Source of the DNA: Paenibacillus cookii
Lineage (GTDB): Bacteria; Bacillota; Bacilli; Paenibacillales; Paenibacillaceae
Direction: 5' to 3'
NCBI RefSeq assembly: GCF_018333375.1
Contig: NZ_BORW01000011.1
Coordinates: forward strand, 111,932 to 175,931
Length of the DNA stretch: 64,000 nt
The translations under genes and the position numbers were made by a program. Positions within the stretch are counted from its first letter, which is position 1, and each line of letters begins with the position of its first letter. Shown in pieces: positions 17,522-25,574 of the stretch. The notes below the pieces were generated by a model that worked only from the letters and a program-made list of their open reading frames with translations, had not been told where the DNA came from and searched no databases.

Positions 17522-18616
17522 ATGGGGAACAACAAAACAACCGTAGGGCTGGTATACGGCGGCAAATCAGGCGAACACGAGGTGTCGCTGCAAACGGCTT
17601 TTGCGGTCATGAACGCCTTTGATTACGATAAATACGAGCTGATTCCGTTTTACATCACGAAGCAGGGGGAATGGAAAAAGGGACCCGCGCTGTCCGCTCC
17701 GCTTGACAAGGTGGAAAAGCTGAAGCTGGAGGAAGGCGGGGAAGGCACCGAAGCGGCGCTTGGCGCGATTTTCAGCCGATTGTACGGCGGCGAGCAGGCC
17801 GTGGATCTGATGTTTCCGCTCCTTCACGGAACGTTCGGCGAGGACGGCACCATCCAGGGGCTGTTCGAAATGGCGAATATCCCTTACGTCGGGGCGGGCG
17901 TGCTGGCATCGGCGGCCGGGATGGATAAGGTCGTGATGAAGAAGCTCTTCGCGCAGGCCGGCCTTCCGCAGTGCAAGTTCTGCCATTTCACCAAACATCA
18001 ATGGGAACAAGGCAGCTTTAATCTGATCCGAGGCGTAGAAGACGATCTGGGGTACCCATGCTTCGTCAAGCCGGCCAATCTCGGTTCGAGCGTCGGCATT
18101 TCCAAAGCGAGAAACCGCGAGGAGCTGGAGCGTGCGGTCGAGCTTGCTTTCCGTTACGACCTGAAGGTCATCGTGGAGGAATTCGTCGATGCCCGCGAGG
18201 TGGAGGTGGCCGTTCTCGGCAACCAGGAGCCGATGGCTTCGGTTCCGGGGGAAATCGTATCCTCCGCCGATTATTACGATTACGCCGCCAAGTACACCGA
18301 CGGCCAGTCGGAGATGATCATTCCGGCTCCGGTGGATCCGGACGTGGCGGACCGCCTGCGCGAAGCGGCTTTGATCGCGTTCCAGGCGATCGAAGGCAGC
18401 GGCATTACCCGGGCGGACTTCTTCCTCCGCAAGTCGGACGGCGCGATTTTGATCAACGAAGTCAACACGATGCCGGGCTTTACGCCGTACAGCATGTATC
18501 CGCTGCTCTGGAGGGAAACGGGGCTCGGCTATCAGGCGCTTCTCGACCGGATGATCGAGCTGGCGTTCGAACGTTACGAAAACAAGCAGGCGCTGAGCTA
18601 CACGAACGAACCGTAA
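17522..18616 (+). CDS. ddl: D-alanine--D-alanine ligase
   Basis: ATP-dependent ligation of two D-alanines, giving the terminal dipeptide of peptidoglycan precursors, in the cytoplasm. The 364-residue length and motifs fit DdlA-type enzymes: VYGGKSGEHEVSL (N-terminal), LLHGTFGEDGTIQGLFE, PCFVKPANLGSSVGI (ATP grasp), EEFVDAREVEVAVLG, and the metal site FLRKSDGAILINEVNTMPGFTPYSMYP (outlined by NEVNTMPG). The KYT segment before the omega loop (AAKYTDG) carries Tyr, as in D-Ala-D-Ala rather than D-Ala-D-Lac enzymes, so no vancomycin-resistance type is implied. The ATG at 17522 follows GAGAGGTTAGGC. Downstream hairpin at 18653. Confidence 0.97.
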   Translation: MGNNKTTVGLVYGGKSGEHEVSLQTAFAVMNAFDYDKYELIPFYITKQGEWKKGPALSAPLDKVEKLKLEEGGEGTEAALGAIFSRLYGGEQAVDLMFPLLHGTFGEDGTIQGLFEMANIPYVGAGVLASAAGMDKVVMKKLFAQAGLPQCKFCHFTKHQWEQGSFNLIRGVEDDLGYPCFVKPANLGSSVGISKARNREELERAVELAFRYDLKVIVEEFVDAREVEVAVLGNQEPMASVPGEIVSSADYYDYAAKYTDGQSEMIIPAPVDPDVADRLREAALIAFQAIEGSGITRADFFLRKSDGAILINEVNTMPGFTPYSMYPLLWRETGLGYQALLDRMIELAFERYENKQALSYTNEP

Positions 18617-18652
18617 GCGGCTGCCCCGCTCGAAGATGAAGAAACGTTTCAT

Positions 18653-18693
18653 AAGGTGTCCGGCCGGCGCAGTCAAAGGCCCGGGCACCTTTT
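18653..18693 (+). terminator. probable terminator after ddl
   Basis: AAGGTG-CCGG (18653-18663) pairs with CCGGGCACCTT (18681-18691), ending in a short T run. Stem is good, T run is short, so termination may be partial. Confidence 0.65.
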
Positions 18694-18738
18694 ATGCATG
18701 AGGGAACGCCATTTTATGGGGAAAGGGAAGGTGCATGG

Positions 18739-19059
18739 ATGGGATTTCAAACGGAATTCAACTCGGTATGCAAGTTCAAGAGCGACCAGGAGCTGTACGA
18801 ACTGATGGAATACGGGCGCGGCAAAATGGTGAAGCAGGGCTTCCGCGTTTTTCCGACGGGGCAGAAAGTGATCGCGTATACGCCGGACAACGTCGCGGTG
18901 GCCATCGTAAAAATCGTGGGGTGCATTGCCGAAATCAACTTTCAGGGGCAAGAGGTGACCGAGGTCGAAATGGAGCTGATCCGCAAGCTGAATGACGAGG
19001 AATCGCGGATTCAAACGGCTTTGGCTTACGAAATGTTTTTTGGGGAACATAATCCTTAA
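18739..19059 (+). CDS. conserved hypothetical protein, about 106 residues
   Basis: Starts MGFQTEFNSVCKFKSDQELY at the ATG 18739 with GGGAAGGTG upstream; an in-frame start at 18694 would add 15 residues with a poorer site. The protein is soluble, alpha/beta in look, with KMVKQGFRVFPTGQKVIAYTP (outlined by FRVFPTGQKVIAY), VAIVKIVGCIAEINFQGQEV and an acidic helix at the end. I do not recognise a family. It precedes uvsE by 37 bp on the same strand, so it may be cotranscribed with that repair gene. No catalytic motif is evident. Confidence 0.75.
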   Translation: MGFQTEFNSVCKFKSDQELYELMEYGRGKMVKQGFRVFPTGQKVIAYTPDNVAVAIVKIVGCIAEINFQGQEVTEVEMELIRKLNDEESRIQTALAYEMFFGEHNP

Positions 19060-19096
19060 GGTATAATCATTTACTAAGACCCTAAGGAGCGGAATT

Positions 19097-20098
19097 ATGA
19101 TCGTAAGGTTCGGCTACGTGGCCATGTCGATGGAGGTTCAGGACGCTTCCCCGTCCAAAACGATGACGATGACGAGTTTTCGCAAGCTGAGCGACCGGGA
19201 TGCGGCCATCCGCAAGCTGGAGAGGATCGCGGAAGGGAATCTGCACAACACGCTGCGGCTACTGAAGCATAACCATGCCCATGACATCCGGGTATACCGC
19301 TTTTCCTCCAAGCTGATCCCGCTGTCGACCCACGAGGACTTGCAGGACTGGGACCCGTTTGCGGCGCTGCACGGCGCTTTCGGGGAAGTGGGGCAGTACG
19401 TCCGCGACCATGGGATGAGGGTGTCTTTTCATCCCGATCACTTTACGGTGCTTAGCACGCCGAGGCCGGAGGTATTGCGCAATTCGGTGCGGGATCTGAA
19501 GCATCACGTCGCGATGCTGAAGGCTATGGGACTGAATGCTACCGCGAAAAACAACATCCACATCGGAGGGGCCTACAAAGACAAGCCGTCCGCCGCCGAA
19601 CGCTTCAAAGAGCATGTCGCTATGCTGGACCGGGAAATCCAGGAGCGTTTGACGCTCGAAAACGACGACAAAACCTTTACCGCGGCCGAAACGCTGGAGG
19701 TCTGCCGGGCGACGGGCCTGCCCATGGTGCTCGATCTGCATCATCAATGGGTCAACAACGACGGCGAACAGCCGTGGGAGCTTTGGCCGGGCATTCAGGA
19801 AACGTGGGCCGGAGCGCTTGCGCAAAAAGACGCGGATCCGGAACGGCCGCTGCCGCCGAAAATTCATGTATCCAGCCCGAAAAGCGAAAGCGATCCGCGC
19901 AGCCATGCCGACCTGGTGGAGCCGGGCCCGCTGCTCGCCTTTTTGCGGCATATCGCAGGCAGCACGCCCGCAATCGACGTGATGATCGAAGCCAAACGGA
20001 AGGATGCCGCCCTTTTTGACCTGATGAATCGTTTAGCTAATTACGAATCGGAGGGAGTCCGGATGCTGGACGGGGCGAGCATCGAAATATCGGGTTGA
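19097..20098 (+). CDS. uvsE: UV DNA damage endonuclease
   Basis: A 333-residue UVDE/UvsE enzyme that nicks DNA 5' to UV photoproducts and some other lesions, starting alternative excision repair. It adopts a TIM-barrel fold with a metal cluster. Visible motifs: RFGYVAMSM at the start, LKHNHAHDIRVYRFSSKLIPL (outlined by YRFSSKLIPL), VSFHPDHFTVL, NIHIGGAYKDK, LTLENDDKTF, MVLDLHHQWVNN, KIHVSSPK and IDVMIEAKRKD; these supply the His, Glu and Asp metal ligands known in the family. The ATG follows AAGGAGCGGAATT. Useful for a spore-former exposed to light. No fusion or truncation. Confidence 0.96.
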   Translation: MIVRFGYVAMSMEVQDASPSKTMTMTSFRKLSDRDAAIRKLERIAEGNLHNTLRLLKHNHAHDIRVYRFSSKLIPLSTHEDLQDWDPFAALHGAFGEVGQYVRDHGMRVSFHPDHFTVLSTPRPEVLRNSVRDLKHHVAMLKAMGLNATAKNNIHIGGAYKDKPSAAERFKEHVAMLDREIQERLTLENDDKTFTAAETLEVCRATGLPMVLDLHHQWVNNDGEQPWELWPGIQETWAGALAQKDADPERPLPPKIHVSSPKSESDPRSHADLVEPGPLLAFLRHIAGSTPAIDVMIEAKRKDAALFDLMNRLANYESEGVRMLDGASIEISG

Positions 20099-20301
20099 AT
20101 CCCGAAGGAGCGAAGCGGCGATTTTGGGCTGTCGCCAAGGCCTTTCCAGGCTGCCGCCGGATTTGAACCGCCTTGTGAAAAAGGGCGAAACTTTAAATCT
20201 TTCATCACGTATATTTTTAAAGATGATAACTGCAAGAATCGGTCTGTCTTCAAGGAATCACATCGATCAGATGTCTGACTTACGATAACACGGAAAGTAG
20301 A

Positions 20302-21180
20302 GTGAGCGCTTTGAACCAAAAGGAAACAACTCCTTATGTCGTGACGAGCAAAAGCTATACCGCTGTGGCGATCAATGCCGCTTCCAAAGCGGGGGAATGG
20401 ATTAAAACCAGATTGGGCACCGTAAAACAATTAAATACCAAGTCCGCGGTGAGCGATCTGGTCACGGAAGTGGACAAGGGTGCGGAATCGATGATCCGCA
20501 AGCTGATTTTCACCCATTTCCCGGATCACGCCATTCTCGGCGAAGAGGGCGTGGAGCCCGGCCCGGAGGCTTCGGCCCAAGCGCTCGAGAAATATGCGGA
20601 AGAAGAATACTTGTGGATCGTCGATCCCGTGGACGGCACGACCAATTTCGTGCACGGCTTCCCGTTTTTTTCCGTATCCATTGCGCTTGCGCATAAAGGC
20701 GAGGTGATCGTCGGCGTCATTTACGATCCTTCGCGGGATGAAATGTTTGTCGCCGAAAAAGGCAAGGGAGCTTACGTCCACGGCAAACGCATGCAGGTAT
20801 CCGGCGAGGCCAAGCTGGAGGAAAGCCTGCTGGCGACGGGATTCCCCGTAGGCCGCGAGAGCACGCTTCCGGTCAACATGGCGGGGCTGATGCATTTGGC
20901 TCCGAAGGTCCGCAATATCCGCTCCGGCGGTTCGGCGGCGCTGCATCTGGCTTATGTCGCCGCGGGCCGGCTGACGGGATTCTGGGAAATCGGCCTGAAC
21001 GCCTGGGATACGGCCGCGGGCGCGCTGATGGTTACCGAATCCGGCGGACAAATCACCGATACGGCAGGGAACCCTTATTCCCTTCGTACGCGCCATGTTG
21101 CCGCCACGAACAAAGCGGTGCATGCGGAGCTCGTTCAGGCTTTGAAGGAAGCCGCGGCCACCGGACTGGAAAACGCGTGA
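20302..21180 (+). CDS. inositol monophosphatase family protein
   Basis: A 292-residue SuhB/IMPase-type phosphatase. Metal and substrate motifs are complete: ILGEEGVEPG (Glu ligand), DPVDGTTNFVHG and WDTAAGALMVTESGG. Members hydrolyse inositol-1-phosphate, NADP or 3'-phosphoadenosine phosphate; sequence alone does not tell which. It carries a non-conserved N-terminal extension of about 20 residues. Start GTG at 20302 is used; a TTG at 20311 is an alternative and the ribosome site (GGAAAG) is weak for both. The 200-bp upstream region has a short inverted repeat ACATC-gatca-GATGT (20260-20274) that may be regulatory. Confidence 0.93.
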   Translation: MSALNQKETTPYVVTSKSYTAVAINAASKAGEWIKTRLGTVKQLNTKSAVSDLVTEVDKGAESMIRKLIFTHFPDHAILGEEGVEPGPEASAQALEKYAEEEYLWIVDPVDGTTNFVHGFPFFSVSIALAHKGEVIVGVIYDPSRDEMFVAEKGKGAYVHGKRMQVSGEAKLEESLLATGFPVGRESTLPVNMAGLMHLAPKVRNIRSGGSAALHLAYVAAGRLTGFWEIGLNAWDTAAGALMVTESGGQITDTAGNPYSLRTRHVAATNKAVHAELVQALKEAAATGLENA

Positions 21181-21280
21181 TCATGCCGGAAGGCGTTTCA
21201 TTTCCCGATTGACGGGATAACACATATCGTAAGCAAGCACCTACCCCGGTGCGGAATCTATCGCAAGGAGTGTCTTTGCT

Positions 21281-21547
21281 ATGAGTGAAAAACATGAACT
21301 GGAGCGTCAGCTTAGTGAGATGCTAACCGAAGGCGAAATGGAAGATCAGGGTCACCGCAAGGAGCAGGAGCGGGAGCTTATTTCCCCCCGATATGAAATC
21401 CGGATTCAGACGAAAATGGATCCGATCGTGGAAGAAACGTTGAAATACCGCAGCATCGCGCGCGAGCTGGACGACCGGTACGACCGGTACTTGGAACGGG
21501 CGAAGAAATGGGAACACACGCCCGATCACGAGGCGAATCAGGAATAA
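21281..21547 (+). CDS. small acidic/charged hypothetical protein
   Basis: An 88-residue protein beginning MSEKHELERQLSEML with alternating acidic and basic residues, predicted all helical and possibly coiled coil (ETLKYRSIARELDDRYDRYL in outline by YRSIARELDDRYDRYLER). No Cys, no membrane segment, no known motif. The ribosome site GCAAGGAGTG 7 bases upstream and the strong terminator right after support a real gene. I do not recognise it; its size and composition are like many lineage-specific Paenibacillus proteins. Confidence 0.75.
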   Translation: MSEKHELERQLSEMLTEGEMEDQGHRKEQERELISPRYEIRIQTKMDPIVEETLKYRSIARELDDRYDRYLERAKKWEHTPDHEANQE

Positions 21548-21551
21548 GAGG

Positions 21552-21594
21552 CAAAGCGGACGGAGTGGATATGTCACTTCGTCCGCTTTTTTTG
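21552..21594 (+). terminator. intrinsic terminator
   Basis: AAAGCGGACG-AGTG pairs with CACT-CGTCCGCTTT around a 7-nt loop, followed by a run of seven Ts. Confidence 0.93.
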
Positions 21595-21692
21595 CGTCGT
21601 TCAGAACTTGATTGTACCTTCAGGCACGTTCAGTCAAACATCCGCCAAAATTTTGCGACATGCAGTCCGCTTTGACGGCTCAAACGTCGCTT

Positions 21693-22232
21693 TTAGTGAA
21701 CCAGGACGCGGTAAGGCATCCGGATATGCTCCGCATACCGCCGCCCTTCTTGCTGCAATCGGGAACCGTCTGCCCGATTGGCATCGTAAACGACGAATGG
21801 GGGGAGAAACACGCCGCTGCATTTGTTGATCGTCCCCTGAATCGGTTTCAGATATTCGCTCATCGCATACCAGTTGTCTCCGCCGGCTTGGAAGGATTTC
21901 TCCGTTCCGCCCGCCGTGGTGGCTACCATGAATTCCTTCCCCTTCAAACGGTACCCGCCGGGGCCGTAAGCCCAGCCGGACAGGATCACGTCGTCGAACC
22001 ACTTTTTGAGGAGGGGCGGCGTGCTGTACCAATAAAAAGGAAATTGCAGCACGATCCGGTCATGTTCGGTCAACAGCCGATGCTCTCGGGCGACGTCGAT
22101 GTTCCAGTCGGGATATTCCGCGTAAAGGTCGTGGACGAAAATGCCCTGCTCTCCTTTCACCGCGTCAATGAGCGCTCGATTGGCTTGGGAGACGCCAAGA
22201 TCGGGATGTGCCGCAATAATCAATGTTTTCAT
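21693..22232 (-). CDS. NAD(P)H oxidoreductase, flavodoxin-like fold (KefF/YwrO type)
   Basis: A 179-residue FMN-binding quinone reductase-like enzyme: MKTLIIAAHPDLGVSQANR (first strand and phosphate loop), FPFYWYSTPPLLKKWFDDV (outlined by FPFYWYSTPPLLKKW) and YGPGGYRLKGKEFMVATTAG (outlined by LKGKEFMVATTAGG). The family reduces quinones or electrophiles with NAD(P)H in the cytosol. It is transcribed divergently from an HxlR regulator, a common pairing in which the regulator senses electrophiles or disulfide stress. Start ATG at 22232 with AAGGATGATTCC upstream. Substrate is not visible. Confidence 0.92.
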   Translation of the reverse strand: MKTLIIAAHPDLGVSQANRALIDAVKGEQGIFVHDLYAEYPDWNIDVAREHRLLTEHDRIVLQFPFYWYSTPPLLKKWFDDVILSGWAYGPGGYRLKGKEFMVATTAGGTEKSFQAGGDNWYAMSEYLKPIQGTINKCSGVFLPPFVVYDANRADGSRLQQEGRRYAEHIRMPYRVLVH

Positions 22233-22324
22233 ATGGAATCATCCTTTCGTCGGTTAACGTGGGTTTAAAAATGATGCATGCGTTGGATTCATCTCCAGTA
22301 TGGTTCCGATTCCGTTTTCTGAAA

Positions 22325-22429
22325 AGTACGCTTTTTTTTCATACCAGGTCTCTCAAACCGTACCATCCGTTCGGATGCGGGTTGCGGAATGGTACCAAAA
22401 AACGTACTATGTCCGAGAAATGAGAGTAC
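22325..22429. promoter_or_regulatory. divergent regulatory region with repeated GTAC sites
   Basis: Five GTAC cores lie within about 105 bp (22325, 22360, 22392, 22404, 22426). They form two inverted pairs: GTACCAT (22360-22366) with ATGGTAC (22389-22395), and GTACT (22404-22408) with AGTAC (22425-22429). TACT/AGTA dyads are the type bound by YodB/HxlR-family repressors, so these are likely operators for the adjacent HxlR protein controlling both genes. Confidence 0.65.
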
Positions 22430-22504
22430 TGTAAGATAACGGTGTGTTTTGGTAAAATGGCAAAAAAGCCGAAACCGCATCAAAGGGAAGGGGGACGAAA
22501 GAAC

Positions 22505-22867
22505 GTGAGCACGGACGAACGCCGCCCCGGGAACACGGAAGGAATCATGGCGACGCTGCATGCGATCGGAGGGAAATGGAAGCCGTTAATATTGTTCATT
22601 TTGCTCCACGAGGGGACGAAACGGTTCGGGGAATTGCGGAGGCAGCTTCCCAACATAACGCAGGGCATGCTCACAAACCAGCTTCGCGAACTGGAGCGCG
22701 ACAAGCTGATCACCCGGAAGATTTATCAGGAAATTCCGCCCAAGGTCGAATATTCCCTGACGGAGCACGGCAAGTCGTTAAGCTCGGTGCTTAAAGATAT
22801 GTGCTCCTGGAGATTTAAGCACCGGGATTACGTGGAAGGTTATGAGGAGGAGCGGGCAAGCAGGTAA
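22505..22867 (+). CDS. HxlR family transcriptional regulator
   Basis: A 120-residue winged-helix regulator: [21 protein letters not shown] (outlined by [20 protein letters not shown]), [24 protein letters not shown] (outlined by [17 protein letters not shown]) and [17 protein letters not shown] are diagnostic HxlR/DUF24 blocks. The GTG at 22505 gives the standard domain start and has a purine-rich GGAAGGGGGAC upstream; longer in-frame starts at 22442 or 22457 would add a basic tail. There is one Cys (MCSW) in the C-terminal part but not the N-terminal sensing Cys of YodB, so redox sensing is uncertain. It probably controls the divergent oxidoreductase. Confidence 0.92.
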   Translation: MSTDERRPGNTEGIMATLHAIGGKWKPLILFILLHEGTKRFGELRRQLPNITQGMLTNQLRELERDKLITRKIYQEIPPKVEYSLTEHGKSLSSVLKDMCSWRFKHRDYVEGYEEERASR

Positions 22868-22919
22868 CCCGTCATGCCTGATTCAGCCCCGCCCGGTTTC
22901 GACATGAACTGAATATGGA

Positions 22920-22951
22920 GGCGCCGGGGGGGAATCCTTCGGCGTTTTTTT
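22920..22951 (+). terminator. terminator after HxlR gene
   Basis: CGCCG-GG pairs with CC-CGGCG around a short loop (22922-22944), followed by seven Ts. Confidence 0.8.
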
Positions 22952-23068
22952 GCGCCGTAATAATTTCAACCTCGAATCGAAATATTGTCTCCTCAAAATT
23001 TATGGCCCCCTCGATTAGACTAAACCTTAGACGACGTCAAACTTATTTTCGAGAGGGGCAAAAGAAAA

Positions 23069-24421
23069 ATGAAACGAGGCAAAAAATGGCCGCTGCTGCT
23101 GCTGTCGCTGCTGCTTACGGCATCGCTCGCGGCATGCGGCGGGAACGGCGGCAAGCAAGAAACCCAAACGACGCCCGGAAACACGACGGACAACAACACC
23201 GCGCCATCCGGCGATGCAAAAGGGGACTCCGGCGAAAAAGTGGAGCTGACCTTCTGGTCGCTCGGAACGACCAACTACGAGGAACTGGGCAAGGAATACA
23301 CGAAGGAACATCCGAACGTCACGATCAAGTTTCAAAATACGTCGGACCAGACGGCCCATCACAACAACCTGACGACGGCGCTGTCCGCAGGCTCCGGGGC
23401 GCCCGACATCTTCATGCTTGAAATCGGATTCATGGAGCGGTTCATCACCGCCGAGGACAAATTTTACAACCTGAACGAATTGGGCGCCAAAGATATCGCC
23501 GGCAACTATCTGGACTGGAAATGGAAACAGGGGTCTTCCAAGGACGGCAGCTTCCAGATCGGCCTGCCGACCGACATCGGCCCGACCGTCGTCTATTTCC
23601 GCACCGATTTGGCGGAGCAGGCCGGGCTCCCGACCGACCCGGAGGCATTCGGCCAAACGATCGATACATGGGATAAATTCGCCGCTACGGCGAAGCAATT
23701 CAAAGAAAAGACGGGTAAACCGTTCGCGGATCTGACCGACCTGGTATACAACGCCATCCGCGACCAATCCGAAGGGGAAATCTACTTCAGCAAAGAAGAC
23801 GGCTCTTTCATCGGCGACAAAAACCCGCAGGTGAAAAAAGCTTACGACTTTACCGTCAAAGGCATCCAGGAAGGCTGGATCGGCAATACGCTGCTGTGGT
23901 CTCCGGAGTGGGGACAGGCGACCAATGACGGCGGGTTCGGCGTGATGCTCGGCCCGGCTTGGATGGCGGGCAACATCAAAAGCAATGGTCCGGACTCCGC
24001 GGGCAAATGGCGGATCGCCCAGCTTCCGGAGGGCGCCGGCAACTGGGGCGGTTCGTTCCTGACGCTGCCGAAGCAGGGCAAACATCCGAAGGAAGCGTAC
24101 GAATTCATCGCATGGCTCGACAGCAAGGAAAACCAGCTGGAATCGTTCAAGACGAAAGGGCTGATGCCGTCCATCCCGGCCTTGTATACGGATGAGGCGT
24201 TTACGGGCTTCAAGGACGACTTCTTCGGCGGCCAGGCGACGGCGGTGGAATACGGCAAGGCGGCGCAGCGCGTCAAACCGATCTATTACGGTCCGCTGCA
24301 CGACCAAACCGATACCTACTTCAAGGACGCGCTCAAAAACGTGCTGGAGAAAAAAGCCGATCCCGCGAAAGAATGGGACGCGGCGGTGGAGAAGGCGAAG
24401 ACGCTGGCGGCCCGCAGCTAA
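23069..24421 (+). CDS. carbohydrate ABC transporter substrate-binding lipoprotein
   Basis: A 450-residue family-1 extracellular binding protein. The lipoprotein signal ends at SLAAC (Cys23), followed by a flexible Gly/Asn/Thr linker to about residue 52. The mature domain shows VELTFWSLGTTNYEEL, HPNVTIKFQNTSDQTAHHNN (outlined by HPNVTIKFQNTS), SAGSGAPDIFMLEIG, WMAGNIKSNGPDSAGKWRIAQLP (outlined by GKWRIAQLP) and a C-terminal YTDEAFTGFKDDFFGGQ. It captures a sugar or oligosaccharide outside the membrane for the two permeases encoded next. No ATPase gene is present, so a shared MsmX-like ATPase elsewhere is likely, as is usual in this group. Ribosome site GAGAGGGG. Confidence 0.95.
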   Translation: MKRGKKWPLLLLSLLLTASLAACGGNGGKQETQTTPGNTTDNNTAPSGDAKGDSGEKVELTFWSLGTTNYEELGKEYTKEHPNVTIKFQNTSDQTAHHNNLTTALSAGSGAPDIFMLEIGFMERFITAEDKFYNLNELGAKDIAGNYLDWKWKQGSSKDGSFQIGLPTDIGPTVVYFRTDLAEQAGLPTDPEAFGQTIDTWDKFAATAKQFKEKTGKPFADLTDLVYNAIRDQSEGEIYFSKEDGSFIGDKNPQVKKAYDFTVKGIQEGWIGNTLLWSPEWGQATNDGGFGVMLGPAWMAGNIKSNGPDSAGKWRIAQLPEGAGNWGGSFLTLPKQGKHPKEAYEFIAWLDSKENQLESFKTKGLMPSIPALYTDEAFTGFKDDFFGGQATAVEYGKAAQRVKPIYYGPLHDQTDTYFKDALKNVLEKKADPAKEWDAAVEKAKTLAARS

Positions 24422-24536
24422 GCAGGCAGCCGGCAGACCCGGCATGACAGGCAACCGGCGGACCGCCTCAAAGAGGCGTTGACGCTTCGGGAATCGGCGG
24501 TTCGCGCCGCGGTTGCCGTCAGGCCCGAAGGACTCT

Positions 24537-24586
24537 CCCGGAGCAGGCCGGATGCAGGCACGAGCCTCATTCCGGTCTGCTCCGGG
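24537..24586 (+). other. strong intercistronic stem-loop after the binding-protein gene
   Basis: CCCGGAGCAGGCCGGA (24537-24552) pairs along its full length with TCCGGTCTGCTCCGGG (24571-24586), one G-U pair, with an 18-nt loop that can itself fold. There is no T run, so it is unlikely to be a full terminator. Such hairpins after binding-protein genes protect the upstream message and lower permease expression. Confidence 0.8.
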
Positions 24587-24617
24587 CATATCAAAAGCGA
24601 CTTCATGGAGGTGCGTC

Positions 24618-25574
24618 ATGGCAGAACCCGTCACCGCCGCGCGGCCCGTTTCGGCAGGCAAGCGGCCGTTCTGGACCGAGCAAAGGCGAAGCCGGTTAAC
24701 GGCTTATACGTTCATATCGCCTTTTTTTATTTTGTTTGCGATTTTCGGCTTGTACCCGATTTTCTTCACGATCTATTTGTCTTTTTTTAAATGGGATGCG
24801 CTCGGGCCGATGACCTATGTCGGCATGAAAAATTACGACCTGGTCACCGGCGATCCCTTGTTTTGGACTTCGTTCACGAACACGCTCATCATGGGCGTCA
24901 TGGGCACCGTTCCGCAGCTGATTATAGCCCTGCTGTTGGCGGTTATGCTGAATTCGGCGATGACCCGGTTCAAGAAAACGTTCCGCGTCCTTTTTTTCAT
25001 GCCCAACATTACGTCCATCGTGGCCGTCACCCTCGTGTTCAGCACGCTGTTCGGCAACAACGGCATGATCAATTGGCTGCTGAACCATATGGGCATGGAG
25101 AGCATGGCGTTCAACTCCGGGTGGTGGGGCGTCAAAATCGCCATTTCCACGATGGTCATGTGGCGCTGGACGGGCTACAACGCGATCATTTTCCTGTCGG
25201 GCCTGCAGAGCATCCCGCTGGACCTGTATGAAGCGGCGCGCATCGACGGCGCCAATCGGCGCCAGCAGCTGCTGTACATTACGATGCCGCTTCTGAAGCC
25301 GTTCATCGTGTTCGTTACCCTCATTTCGACCATCGGAGCGCTGCAGCTCTTTACGGAGCCGTACGTGTATCTCGGACAGTCGGGAACGGGCTCCACGCGC
25401 GAGGAAGGCATCACCATGGTAACCTATCTGTACAGCGAAGCGTTCCGCAACGGCTTTTTCGGCACGGCGGCCGCGACCGCGGTCATGCTGTTTATCATTA
25501 CGATCATCTTTTCGATGATCAATATGTGGGTATCGAACCGCATGGAAGGCAGTACGGGAGGTGGCAAAGCATGA
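24618..25574 (+). CDS. sugar ABC transporter permease 1 (MalF/UgpA type)
   Basis: A 318-residue inner-membrane permease with six hydrophobic segments. The ABC-interacting EAA loop is EAARIDGANRRQQLLYITMP (about residues 210-229). Motifs SPFFILFAIFGLYPIFFTIYLSF (outlined by FGLYPIFFTIYLSF) and MPNITSIVAVTLVF are typical of MalF-like proteins of carbohydrate uptake family 1. The ATG at 24618 has TGGAGGTG upstream; the longer frame from 24513 has no ribosome site. The stop overlaps the start of the second permease (ATGA), so the two are translated in step and form the transport pore together. Confidence 0.95.
   Translation: MAEPVTAARPVSAGKRPFWTEQRRSRLTAYTFISPFFILFAIFGLYPIFFTIYLSFFKWDALGPMTYVGMKNYDLVTGDPLFWTSFTNTLIMGVMGTVPQLIIALLLAVMLNSAMTRFKKTFRVLFFMPNITSIVAVTLVFSTLFGNNGMINWLLNHMGMESMAFNSGWWGVKIAISTMVMWRWTGYNAIIFLSGLQSIPLDLYEAARIDGANRRQQLLYITMPLLKPFIVFVTLISTIGALQLFTEPYVYLGQSGTGSTREEGITMVTYLYSEAFRNGFFGTAAATAVMLFIITIIFSMINMWVSNRMEGSTGGGKA

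Noticed and set aside
23027..24661. 544-residue minus-strand ORF across the binding-protein gene
   Set aside because: Shadow frame of a clear ABC binding protein; no start signal and no family motifs.
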